5,882 nt of DNA from Syntrophaceae bacterium PtaB.Bin038 (GCA_002067855.1 MVQS01000376.1:1-5882), one strand, 5' to 3'. Counted from the first letter of the stretch, positions 1 through 4,966 are shown. The notes: generated by a model from the sequence alone, not told the origin. Numbers and translations: made by a program.

Positions 1-93
1 CCCGAGCCGGATCAGTTTCTCCGAGTAGCGCCTGCCCGTCCGCTGGAACAGCATTTCGAGCAGCGCCCGTATCGTTTCCGCGTCACGCTCCAT
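1..93 (-). CDS. N-terminal fragment of an unrecognised protein, cut by the window edge
   Basis: An open frame starts at an ATG at 93 and stays open for 31 codons to the window edge. The peptide begins MERDAETIRALLEMLFQRTG and continues RRYSEKLIRLG. It is charged and amphipathic and looks helical, as an ordinary cytoplasmic protein would. Codons are GC-rich like the neighbours. A purine-rich AGGAAGG lies upstream at about 12 nt, which is rather far for a ribosome binding site. The gene has the same orientation as the Mrp gene, 138 bp downstream of its stop, so it could be the last member of the same operon or a separate unit. I do not recognise the family from so short a piece. It could be a chance frame, but the composition favours a real gene. 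Confidence 0.5.
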   Translation of the reverse strand, partial: MERDAETIRALLEMLFQRTGRRYSEKLIRLG

Positions 94-231
94 TGCAAAA
101 GCGGGCCTTCCTGTCGATCCGTCCTGCTTTTTCTCACTAAGCACATCGGGCCCCCAAAAGCAACCGGGCCCTCCGACCCTTGCACCTCTCTGGAGGCCCG
201 TCCCGCCAGGGCCCTGCATGGCCTGCGCCCC
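94..231. other. Intergenic stretch between the Mrp gene and the partial left-edge gene
   Basis: This 138-bp stretch holds no supported gene. It contains a GGGCCC pair (148-153 and 166-171) that could form a 6-bp stem with a 12-nt loop, and a CAGGGCCCTG palindrome at 208-217. Neither is followed by a T-run on the minus strand, so no intrinsic terminator is called. No convincing promoter for the left-edge gene was found. Confidence 0.5.
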
Positions 232-244
232 TTATGTGCGCAGG
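222..244 (-). other. Hairpin straddling the stop codon of the Mrp gene
   Basis: CCTGCGC (222-228) and GCGCAGG (238-244) are perfect 7-bp inverted arms around a 9-nt loop that contains the TAA stop codon (232-234, minus strand). No T-run follows, so a classical intrinsic terminator is unlikely. It could protect the transcript 3' end, or be chance in GC-rich DNA. Confidence 0.4.
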
Positions 245-1068
245 GAGGTCACGATGTGCCGCACGATCTCCTGGAACGCCTTAGCAGAGGGCGAGTCCTT
301 GCGGGACTGGACGAAGGGAAGCCCCCGGTCGGCCATTTCGACCAGGTCCGGCTCGAAGGGGATCCGCCCCAGGAAGGGGACGCCGAGGTCCTTCGCGGCC
401 TTCTCGCCGCCGCCCTTCTTGAAGATCGGCGTCTCTTTGCCGCAGTGCGGACAGACGAAGCCGCTCATGTTCTCGATGATCCCGATGACGGGGATCTTCA
501 GCTGGTGCGCGAAGAACACGCTCTTGCGCGCGTCGAGGATCGAGACGTCCTGGGGGGTGGTCACGATGACGGCGCCGCTCACGTCCGGGATGAGCTGGCA
601 GGCGCTCAGCGGCTCGTCGCCGGTGCCGGGGGGGGAGTCGACGATCAGGAAGTCCAGGTCGCCCCAGTTGATCTCCTCGAGGAACTGGCGGATGGCGGAC
701 ATCTTCAGGGGACCGCGCCAGATGATGGGCATGTCCGGGTTCGCGGCCGCGAAGGCGATGCTGGCCGCCTTGAGGGTGGGCAGCACCCGGACCGGTTCGA
801 TCCCCCGTTCCGAGCCGGTGAACCCCTCGCCCTCGACGCCCAGCATCTTGGCGATGTTGGGGCCGTGCAGGTCGATGTCCACGAGACCCACCTGCCGGCC
901 CGTCAGGGCCAGGGTGTAGGACAGGTTGACGGAAACGGAGGTCTTCCCCACCCCTCCCTTGCCGCTCATGACGATGATCTTGTGCTTGATCCGGGACATG
1001 CGCTTCTTGAGCTCTCTGTCCTGATCCTCTTCTTTTTTCTTCGGGTCGGTGATCTGGATCGGTTTCAT
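232..1068 (-). CDS. mrp: Mrp/NBP35 (ApbC)-family iron-sulfur carrier ATPase
   Basis: This 278-residue protein is a cytoplasmic P-loop NTPase of the Mrp/NBP35 family, whose members bind and transfer Fe-S clusters and work as dimers. After a charged, Lys/Glu-rich N-terminal tail (about residues 1-29) comes the deviant Walker A GKGGVGKTS (36-44). Further on are the family blocks VDIDLHGPN, IIWRGPLK and VDSPPGTGDE. The ENMSGFVCPHCG segment carries the CxxC pair C206/C209, which bridges a cluster across the dimer in this family. There is no N-terminal DUF59/MIP18 domain and no N-terminal ferredoxin-like Cys motif. The length suits the short bacterial/archaeal type. It is the last gene of the cluster, 33 bp after a MinD-ferredoxin ATPase gene, and in ORP-type clusters Mrp is a partner of the NifX-like protein. 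The start at 1068 is the only reasonable ATG, but its ribosome binding site is unusually distant (17 nt). Confidence 0.93.
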   Translation of the reverse strand: MKPIQITDPKKKEEDQDRELKKRMSRIKHKIIVMSGKGGVGKTSVSVNLSYTLALTGRQVGLVDIDLHGPNIAKMLGVEGEGFTGSERGIEPVRVLPTLKAASIAFAAANPDMPIIWRGPLKMSAIRQFLEEINWGDLDFLIVDSPPGTGDEPLSACQLIPDVSGAVIVTTPQDVSILDARKSVFFAHQLKIPVIGIIENMSGFVCPHCGKETPIFKKGGGEKAAKDLGVPFLGRIPFEPDLVEMADRGLPFVQSRKDSPSAKAFQEIVRHIVTSLRT

Positions 1069-1091
1069 GGGTTGACGGGTTGTGACTCCTT
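1069..1091 (-). promoter_or_regulatory. Unusually spaced ribosome binding site of the Mrp gene, with a tandem 8-bp repeat
   Basis: The only good Shine-Dalgarno match, AAGGAG (1091-1086, minus strand), lies 17 nt from the ATG instead of the usual 5-10. The spacer contains CAACCC twice (1082-1077 and 1074-1069) separated by GT, that is, a partial tandem duplication of CAACCCGT. Removing one 8-nt unit would restore a 9-nt spacing. No alternative ATG, GTG or TTG lies inside the spacer. Confidence 0.5.
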
Positions 1092-1101
1092 TCTGATGAA
1101 A

Positions 1102-1992
1102 TTATGGCGCCCGGCGGTTCTGTCCGGCCGGTTCGGAATCGATCTTGTCCCAGGCGGCCCGGATCGCCGCGGAGACCTCGTCGTCTGCCGTCTCGACGTA
1201 GGGAACGGCGCGGATGAGGGATTCGGCGACCCGCTTCGAGAAGGGGATCCGCCCCAGGAGATGGACTCCCTCCCGGGCGCAGAGGTCCTCGATCTCGCGG
1301 CTTCGCTCCGGGTTGATGTCCCACTTGTTGATGACCAGGCCCGCGGGAATCCTGAAATGCCGGGCCAGCTCCATGACGCGCCGCGCGTCATGGATTCCCG
1401 ACAGGGTCGGCTCCGTGACGATGACGGCAAGGTTCGTGTCGGTGAGCGAGGCCAGCACGGGGCAGCCTATCCCGGGGGGACCGTCGATGATCACATAGTC
1501 CAGGCGGCGCGTTTCGGCAAGCTCTTTTGCCTTCTGCCGGATGCAGGCGACGAGCTTCCCCGAATTCTCCTGGGCGATCCCGAGCCTCGCGTGGACGAAG
1601 GGCCCGTAGGGCGTATCCGATAGGTACCACTGGCCGCAAATATTTTCCCGCATCGCGACGACCTCTACGGGGCATATGCGGGCGCAGAGCCCGCAGCCCT
1701 CGCAGGCGAGGGGATCGACGACGAAGTGGTCGTCGGCTCTGCGGATCGCGTCGAACCGGCACACCTCGGCGCACTCGCCGCAGGCGATACAGGTGTCCGG
1801 GTCGATCCAGGCGGTCTTTCCGCTCCGGAACTCGTGCGTCTCGACGACGCGCGGGCTGAGCAGCAGGTGAAGGTCCGCCGCGTCGACGTCGCAGTCCACC
1901 ATGACCTTGTTTTTCGCCAGCGAGGCGAGCGACGCCGTGAAGATCGTCTTACCCGTGCCGCCTTTTCCGCTGATGACCACGATCTGCTTCAT
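1102..1992 (-). CDS. MinD-superfamily P-loop ATPase with inserted ferredoxin domain (copy 2)
   Basis: This 296-residue cytoplasmic ATPase is a MinD/ParA-type protein with a 2x[4Fe-4S] ferredoxin module inserted in the nucleotide-binding fold. The deviant Walker A GKGGTGKT spans residues 9-16, followed by VDCDVDAADLHLLL. The ferredoxin insert has C68/C71/C74/C78 and C97/C100/C103/C107 (CxxCxxCxxxC twice). After it come IIDGPPGIGCP, VTEPTLSGIHD and VINKWDIN, typical of the family. Members occur in anaerobes next to Mrp and NifX-like proteins and are thought to couple ATP hydrolysis to Fe-S or electron handling; the exact reaction is unknown. The start at 1992 is set by Walker A being at the extreme N-terminus and by AGGA about 8 nt upstream. 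The first 44 bp overlap the end of the preceding paralogue in another frame, suggesting translational coupling. Confidence 0.92.
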   Translation of the reverse strand: MKQIVVISGKGGTGKTIFTASLASLAKNKVMVDCDVDAADLHLLLSPRVVETHEFRSGKTAWIDPDTCIACGECAEVCRFDAIRRADDHFVVDPLACEGCGLCARICPVEVVAMRENICGQWYLSDTPYGPFVHARLGIAQENSGKLVACIRQKAKELAETRRLDYVIIDGPPGIGCPVLASLTDTNLAVIVTEPTLSGIHDARRVMELARHFRIPAGLVINKWDINPERSREIEDLCAREGVHLLGRIPFSKRVAESLIRAVPYVETADDEVSAAIRAAWDKIDSEPAGQNRRAP

Positions 1993-2836
1993 AGTGATTC
2001 CTGATCGCCTCGAAGAGGCCGCGGTATTTTTTCGCGTACTCCTCGTCCGTTTCGACGATGCTTTGCCCCCGGGAATATCTCTCCGCAATCTCCCGATCGA
2101 AGGGGATGCGCATGAGCACCGGGATGCCATTGTCCCGCGCGTATCGCTCCACGCCGTCGTCGCCGATGTCGCAACGGTTGATGACGAGCCCGTGCCGGAT
2201 TCCCATGACCCGCAGGACATCGACGGCCAGGACGAGATCGTTGAGCCCGAAGGGGGTCGGTTCCGTGACCAGCAGGCAGTAATCGCTGCCCTCGAGGGCG
2301 TTGATCACGGGGCACGAGGTGCCCGGGGGCGCATCGATGAGGGTCGTCCGGGTCCGATCGACGAATTTCTTGACCTGCCGGATCAGGGGAGGAGACATGG
2401 CCTCGCCGACATGGAGGCGGCCGTGGGCGAAACGGACAGCCCCGGCCCGTCCCGACTCGACGACGCCGATCTCCCGGGGAACCTCACGGATGGCGCCCTC
2501 GGGACAAAGGAGGAAACAAGCACCGCAGCTGTGACAAAGATTCGGAAACACAAGGACGCCGCCCTTCAGGGCGTCTTTCGGCGGGATGACGGCGATCGCA
2601 TTGAAGGCGCAGACCTCGGCGCATTTCCCGCAGTACGTGCAACGCTCCTCGACAATCTCGGGCACCATGACCCGGGCGGGAATTTTCTCCGCCAGGTCGG
2701 GCTTTAGGAAGAGGTGGGCGTTGGGCTCCTCCACGTCGCAGTCGAGAAACTGGACATCGCCCAGCACGCGGGCCAGATTGACCGCCACCGTGGTCTTGCC
2801 CGTGCCGCCTTTCCCGCTCGCTACGGCGATCACCAC
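1949..2836 (-). CDS. MinD-superfamily P-loop ATPase with inserted ferredoxin domain (copy 1)
   Basis: This protein of about 295 residues is a paralogue of the next gene and has the same architecture. Walker A GKGGTGKTT is at about residues 8-16, followed by LDCDVEEPNAHLFL. The inserted ferredoxin has C66/C69/C72/C76 and C101/C104/C107/C111, and IDAPPGTSCP, VTEPTPFGLNDL and VINRCDIG follow. The two clusters could pass electrons or sense redox state while the P-loop domain hydrolyses ATP. No ATG sits near Walker A. Two adjacent GTG codons (2836 and 2833) do, and GGGAG (2849-2845) lies 8 nt before the first. I chose 2836, but 2833, giving MIAVASG, is equally usual for the family. Only 5 bp separate it from the zinc-ribbon gene's stop, and that gene's last codons carry its ribosome binding site. 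The C-terminal tail is short and basic (RGHQRKRRHG). Confidence 0.92.
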   Translation of the reverse strand: MVIAVASGKGGTGKTTVAVNLARVLGDVQFLDCDVEEPNAHLFLKPDLAEKIPARVMVPEIVEERCTYCGKCAEVCAFNAIAVIPPKDALKGGVLVFPNLCHSCGACFLLCPEGAIREVPREIGVVESGRAGAVRFAHGRLHVGEAMSPPLIRQVKKFVDRTRTTLIDAPPGTSCPVINALEGSDYCLLVTEPTPFGLNDLVLAVDVLRVMGIRHGLVINRCDIGDDGVERYARDNGIPVLMRIPFDREIAERYSRGQSIVETDEEYAKKYRGLFEAIRNHYEADRGHQRKRRHG

Positions 2837-2841
2837 GGCGG

Positions 2842-3090
2842 CTACTCCCGTACCATGGCCGACCCGCACTCGGGACACTTCACCGTGTAGCAGGGCACGC
2901 CGGGGGTGTGGGGCGTCTTCGTCCCGCAGTTGGGGCAAAGGCAGTTCCCGCCGGGTCCGGCGCCCGCACGGGTGCCTCCCATGCGGCCTCCGCCGCCTCC
3001 CGCACCGCGCCCGCCGCCTCCGGCCCCGCGGCCTCCGCCGCGGCCCGCACCGCGCCCGCCCCCCTGTCCTGATCCTCTTCCGATAGGCAT
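2842..3090 (-). CDS. Small glycine-rich zinc-ribbon protein
   Basis: This 82-residue protein has two parts. Residues 1-48 are almost entirely Gly, Arg and Ala in RGAGGGG/GRG-like repeats. Residues 50-82 form a zinc-ribbon-like module with C50, C52/C55, C67 and C72/C75 (CPNCG ... CPECG), likely to bind Zn or Fe. Zinc-ribbon proteins with the same PHxPGVPCxxxKCPxCGxxM pattern are, from memory, common companions of DUF5320, NifX-like and Mrp genes in anaerobes. Their role is not established; a small metal- or cluster-binding accessory is a reasonable inference. The ATG at 3090 has an excellent AGGAGGT 5 nt upstream. It lies 20 bp after the second NifX-like gene and 5 bp before copy 1 of the ATPase, clearly within one operon. 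The Gly-rich DNA contains a 17-bp direct repeat in frame, pointing to repeat growth. Confidence 0.82.
   Translation of the reverse strand: MPIGRGSGQGGGRGAGRGGGRGAGGGGRGAGGGGGRMGGTRAGAGPGGNCLCPNCGTKTPHTPGVPCYTVKCPECGSAMVRE
2999..3060. repeat. In-frame direct repeat encoding the Gly/Arg-rich segment
   Basis: The 17-mer cccgcaccgcgcccgcc occurs exactly at 2999-3015 and 3044-3060, offset by 45 bp (15 codons). It lies inside the Gly/Arg/Ala-rich half of the zinc-ribbon gene, where gcc/ccg-like triplets dominate. This fits expansion by slippage or unequal recombination without breaking the frame. Confidence 0.6.
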
Positions 3091-3110
3091 GGCTTACCTC
3101 CTGTCTTTGC

Positions 3111-3476
3111 CTACTTCATGCCCGCCTTCGAGGCGGCCGTGGGTCCGCCCGTTGCCTTGTACAGGCCTTTCTTGAACCCCTCCACGGCCTCGCGCACCGT
3201 CCCGGAAACCCCGGTGTAGATGGCGATGCCGGCCGCCTGGAGGGTCTGAAAGGCATTGGGCCCCACGTTTCCCGTCAGGACGGCTTTTGCACCGCGTGAC
3301 GCGACGAGCTGGCCGGCCTGGATGCCGGCCCCGCCCGAGGCCCCGCTGCCGGCGTTGTCGACGGCCTCGAAGACCAACGTGTCGGAATCGACGAAGATAA
3401 ACGTCCGGCATCGGCCGAACCGCGGGTCCACCCGGGAATCGAGGGACGCTCCTTCCGATGAGATGCAGAGTTTCAT
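3111..3476 (-). CDS. NifX/NifB-type dinitrogenase iron-molybdenum cofactor family protein (ORP-like), copy 2
   Basis: This 121-residue soluble protein consists of one domain of the dinitrogenase Fe-Mo cofactor biosynthesis family (NifX, NifY, NifB C-terminus and the Orange Protein of sulfate reducers). Such domains have an RNase H-like fold and carry Mo-, Fe- or Cu-containing clusters. Visible blocks are MKLCISSEG, DPRFGRCRTFIFVD (with the family's RFGRC motif), GAGIQAGQLVASRGAKAVLTG, GPNAFQTLQAAGI and YTGVSGTVREAVEGF. No nitrogenase gene is in view, so FeMo-co work for nitrogenase is not implied. An ORP-like cluster acceptor in the ATPase system fits better. The ATG at 3476 has an AGGAGAAGG ribosome binding site, and an in-frame upstream extension lacks family similarity. 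The next gene starts 20 bp downstream. Confidence 0.88.
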   Translation of the reverse strand: MKLCISSEGASLDSRVDPRFGRCRTFIFVDSDTLVFEAVDNAGSGASGGAGIQAGQLVASRGAKAVLTGNVGPNAFQTLQAAGIAIYTGVSGTVREAVEGFKKGLYKATGGPTAASKAGMK

Positions 3477-3528
3477 GGTTTCCTTCTCCTGTTGAGTCCG
3501 GGCTCTGCCGGGCCTTTTTCTCCGGGTT

Positions 3529-3930
3529 CTACCTGTCGTGGTGATGATCGTCGTGCGGGTGGTCGCAGACGGTCTTCTCGATGCCGAGACCCTTCCCCGA
3601 ACCGTGATCGCACAGGCTCGCTCCGCCGGCAAGCGTCCCGGCCAGGAACCGCTCGATGACCGCATCGACCGGGCCGCTGACCCCCAGGAGGGTCTCCATG
3701 CCCAGCTCGCGGAAGATGTCCTGCGCCCGTCCGCCCATCCCGCCGGTGACGACCAGATGGACCCCCTGCTCGCTCAGAAACCGGGGGATGAAACCCGGCT
3801 GGTGGCCGGGGTTCGGGATGACCCTGCGGCCAACGACGCTGCCGCCGTCGACATCAACGATCGTAAAGACCGGGCAGCGCCCGAAATGGGGGAACACCTC
3901 ATTGCCTTCCGTTGAGATGGCGATTCTCAT
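3529..3930 (-). CDS. NifX/NifB-type dinitrogenase iron-molybdenum cofactor family protein with Cys/His-rich tail, copy 1
   Basis: This 133-residue protein has the same domain family as the following gene but is clearly divergent. It begins MRIAISTEG, then FPHFGRCPVFTIVDVD with the conserved FGRC. GHQPGFIPRFL, VVTGGMGGRAQDIF and LLGVSGPVDAVIERFL follow. The last part is unusual: SLCDHGSGKG, then a C-terminal CDHPHDDHHHDR, so two CDH motifs and a His/Asp cluster form a plausible metal-binding tail. In this family related proteins accept or carry Mo/Cu/Fe-S clusters, and the tail could add a soft- or transition-metal site. The ATG at 3930 has AGAGGAAA just upstream. It is preceded by an 82-bp gap with a strong hairpin and followed by a 52-bp gap. 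Confidence 0.88.
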   Translation of the reverse strand: MRIAISTEGNEVFPHFGRCPVFTIVDVDGGSVVGRRVIPNPGHQPGFIPRFLSEQGVHLVVTGGMGGRAQDIFRELGMETLLGVSGPVDAVIERFLAGTLAGGASLCDHGSGKGLGIEKTVCDHPHDDHHHDR

Positions 3931-3960
3931 TTTCCTCTGTTGCTCCTTTCATGTTGAGGT

Positions 3961-3989
3961 GGGGAGGCCCCTGCGAAGGGGCACTCCCC
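3961..3989 (-). other. Strong stem-loop between the DUF5320 and first NifX-like genes
   Basis: On the minus strand GGGGAG-T-GCCCCT pairs with AGGGGCCTCCCC around a 4-nt TCGC loop, giving 12 base pairs with one bulged T. It lies in the 82-bp gap after the DUF5320 gene stop and 30 nt before the first NifX-like start. There is no T-run after it, so full intrinsic termination is unlikely. An RNA processing or stabilising stem, or partial attenuation, is more plausible. Confidence 0.65.
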
Positions 3990-4012
3990 GGGGAGGCAGG
4001 TACCGCTCTGCC

Positions 4013-4330
4013 CTATTTCCCCTCTTCGTTCATCGCGGCGAGGCGCTCCTCGAGAACCTGGAGCCTCGACCGCAGAAAGTCGGCTTCGCTTTTCAGCGCC
4101 TGTTTTTCGTCCTCCGCGGTGGGCGGGATGCCCCAGGGAGCCCAGCGCTGCCAGCGGGTAAGCCCCGTGGCGTAATACCGGTTCCTCCAGCCCCGCCCGC
4201 CGCCGCGGCCGAAGAACATCCGAGCACCTGCAAGCGGTCTTCCCACACCGAAGGCAGAGGCGCAAAACCCCCTGCCGCCTCCCGTCATGGGGCCCATGCC
4301 CCTCGGTCCCGTTCCGTCAAACCCCGGCAT
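4013..4330 (-). CDS. DUF5320-type small protein, first gene of the ATPase/NifX operon
   Basis: This 105-residue protein starts with the Gly/Met-rich signature GTGPRGMGPMTGGGRGFC (residues 6-23), typical of DUF5320 proteins found beside Mrp, MinD-ferredoxin and NifX-like genes in anaerobes. A Gly/Arg/Trp-rich middle follows (GRGGGRGWRNRYYATG and WQRWAPWG). The last third, from about residue 73 (EDEKQALKSEADFLRSRLQVLEERL, in shortened form EDEKQALK...LEERL), is charged with heptad-like leucines and probably forms a coiled coil. It has a single Cys (C23) and no signal peptide or membrane segment. The function of the family is not known; a scaffold or docking role is an inference from the coiled coil. 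The ATG at 4330 has a near-perfect AGGAGGTGA ribosome binding site, and a Fur-box-like palindrome lies 20 bp upstream, making this the head of a regulated unit. Confidence 0.85.
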   Translation of the reverse strand: MPGFDGTGPRGMGPMTGGGRGFCASAFGVGRPLAGARMFFGRGGGRGWRNRYYATGLTRWQRWAPWGIPPTAEDEKQALKSEADFLRSRLQVLEERLAAMNEEGK

Positions 4331-4350
4331 GATGGTCACCTCCTGAATAT

Positions 4351-4371
4351 TAATGAAAACCATTTTCATTA
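4351..4371 (-). promoter_or_regulatory. Fur-box-like operator upstream of the DUF5320/ATPase operon
   Basis: This is a perfect palindrome: TAATGAAAA (4351-4359), spacer cca, TTTTCATTA (4363-4371). The central TGAAAACCATTTTCA agrees with the 7-1-7 Fur consensus TGATAATNATTATCA at 11 of 14 informative positions. It sits in an AT-rich island between the fur-like gene's stop and the DUF5320 ribosome binding site. That suggests a separate iron-responsive promoter for the operon, although no clear -35/-10 pair was found. Confidence 0.8.
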
Positions 4372-4389
4372 TTTGATAAAATAAAAAGC

Positions 4390-4860
4390 TCACTGCTTCC
4401 GGCAGCCCTCGCAAAGCCCGTAGAACTGGATCAGATGGTTGGTGATCGCGAAGTTGTATTTCTTCGAGAGGCCCTCCTCCGTCTTCTTCAGGAGGGCGAC
4501 CTCCTCGTCGATGAAGTCCCGGTAGTTGACGATGCGGCCACAGCCCGTGCAGACGAGGTGGTGATGATGGTCCTTTCCCCTGGGCCCCTCGGCCAGCTCG
4601 TAACGTGCGCGCCCGTCGCCGAAATCGAACTTGTAGACGAGACCGATGTTGACGAGAAGATCCAGGGTTCGATAGACCGACGTGAGGCCGACGGAGGGGT
4701 AGGTCTCGTGGACGCGCATGTAGATGTCCTCGGCGCTGAGATGGTCCTCCGTGTTCGACAGCACGTCCAGGACCGCGTCGCGGCCGATGGTCATCCGGAA
4801 ACCGCAGCCCTTGACCCGGTGCCGGCACCAGTGATGCCCTTTTTCGAACTCGGTCTTCAT
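4390..4860 (-). CDS. Fur-family metal-responsive transcriptional regulator
   Basis: This 156-residue DNA-binding repressor is of the ferric uptake regulator family. The winged-helix domain spans about residues 20-85 and includes HLSAEDIYMRVHETYPSVGL and the recognition segment SVYRTLDLLVNIGLV. The C-terminal dimerisation and metal domain carries HHHH (98-101) followed by LVCTGCG (C104/C107) and ends with CEGC (C150/C153), the two CxxC pairs that hold structural zinc. The sequence alone does not decide between Fur, PerR and Zur. The two nearby Fur-box-like palindromes favour iron-sensing Fur. The N-terminus has an unusual Cys/His stretch (HHWCRHRVKGCG, with C12 and C19). An in-frame ATG at 4893 lies inside the predicted operator at the likely transcription start, so 4860, with AGGGG 4 nt upstream, is preferred. 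The gene probably represses itself and the downstream operon. Confidence 0.93.
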   Translation of the reverse strand: MKTEFEKGHHWCRHRVKGCGFRMTIGRDAVLDVLSNTEDHLSAEDIYMRVHETYPSVGLTSVYRTLDLLVNIGLVYKFDFGDGRARYELAEGPRGKDHHHHLVCTGCGRIVNYRDFIDEEVALLKKTEEGLSKKYNFAITNHLIQFYGLCEGCRKQ

Positions 4861-4877
4861 GGGACCCCTGTTGTTAT

Positions 4878-4892
4878 TGAAAACCATTTTCA
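4878..4892 (-). promoter_or_regulatory. Fur-box-like operator over the fur-like gene's transcription start
   Basis: TGAAAA-cca-TTTTCA is a palindrome with 6-bp arms, and AT-rich flanks extend it imperfectly to 4874-4895. Its 16-bp core TGAAAACCATTTTCAT (4878-4893) is identical to the site at 4354-4369. It begins 5 bp past the predicted -10 element, over the expected +1, a repression position. Confidence 0.78.
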
Positions 4893-4897
4893 TAAGG

Positions 4898-4926
4898 AAT
4901 TTACTCCCCCGATCCGCAGTTGTCAA
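4898..4926 (-). promoter_or_regulatory. Sigma70-type promoter of the fur-like gene
   Basis: On the minus strand a perfect -35 TTGACA (4926-4921) is followed by a 17-bp spacer (4920-4904) and a -10 TAAATT (4903-4898, 4 of 6 matches). An A8 tract directly upstream of the -35 resembles an UP element. The predicted start near 4891 falls in the Fur-box-like palindrome, and the ATG at 4860 is about 30 nt further on. Confidence 0.75.
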
Positions 4927-4966
4927 CTTTTTTTTCGGGCGGCGGGGCAACGCCGGGGCCGCAGGC

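Noticed and set aside
148..171. GGGCCC inverted repeat as terminator of the Mrp operon
   Set aside because: The stem is only 6 bp with a 12-nt loop and no T-run follows on the minus strand.
256..1623. Long plus-strand open frame of 455 codons
   Set aside because: It lies antisense across the Mrp and MinD-ferredoxin genes, has low-complexity Asp/Gly/Val-rich translation typical of GC-rich shadow frames, and shows no family motif.
1901..2707. Plus-strand open frame of 268 codons opposite the first MinD-ferredoxin ATPase
   Set aside because: It is antisense to a gene with clear Walker A and ferredoxin motifs, and its translation resembles no family.
3111..3476. NifX-like gene as evidence of a nitrogen-fixation locus
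   Set aside because: No nifH, nifD, nifK, nifE, nifN or nifB gene is present. The family is widespread outside nitrogen fixation, and the MinD-ferredoxin/Mrp context fits an ORP-type system.
4372..4389. T-rich stretch after the fur-like gene's stop as an intrinsic terminator
   Set aside because: On the minus strand the T-rich run is not preceded by a stable GC stem; only a 4-bp CTGC/GCAG pairing was found. The AT-rich DNA is better explained by the promoter and operator zone.
4927..4960. Hairpin CGGCG/CGCCG beside the T8/A8 tract as a plus-strand or minus-strand terminator
   Set aside because: The T-run precedes the stem on the plus strand and is an A-run on the minus strand, so the order is wrong for termination in either direction.
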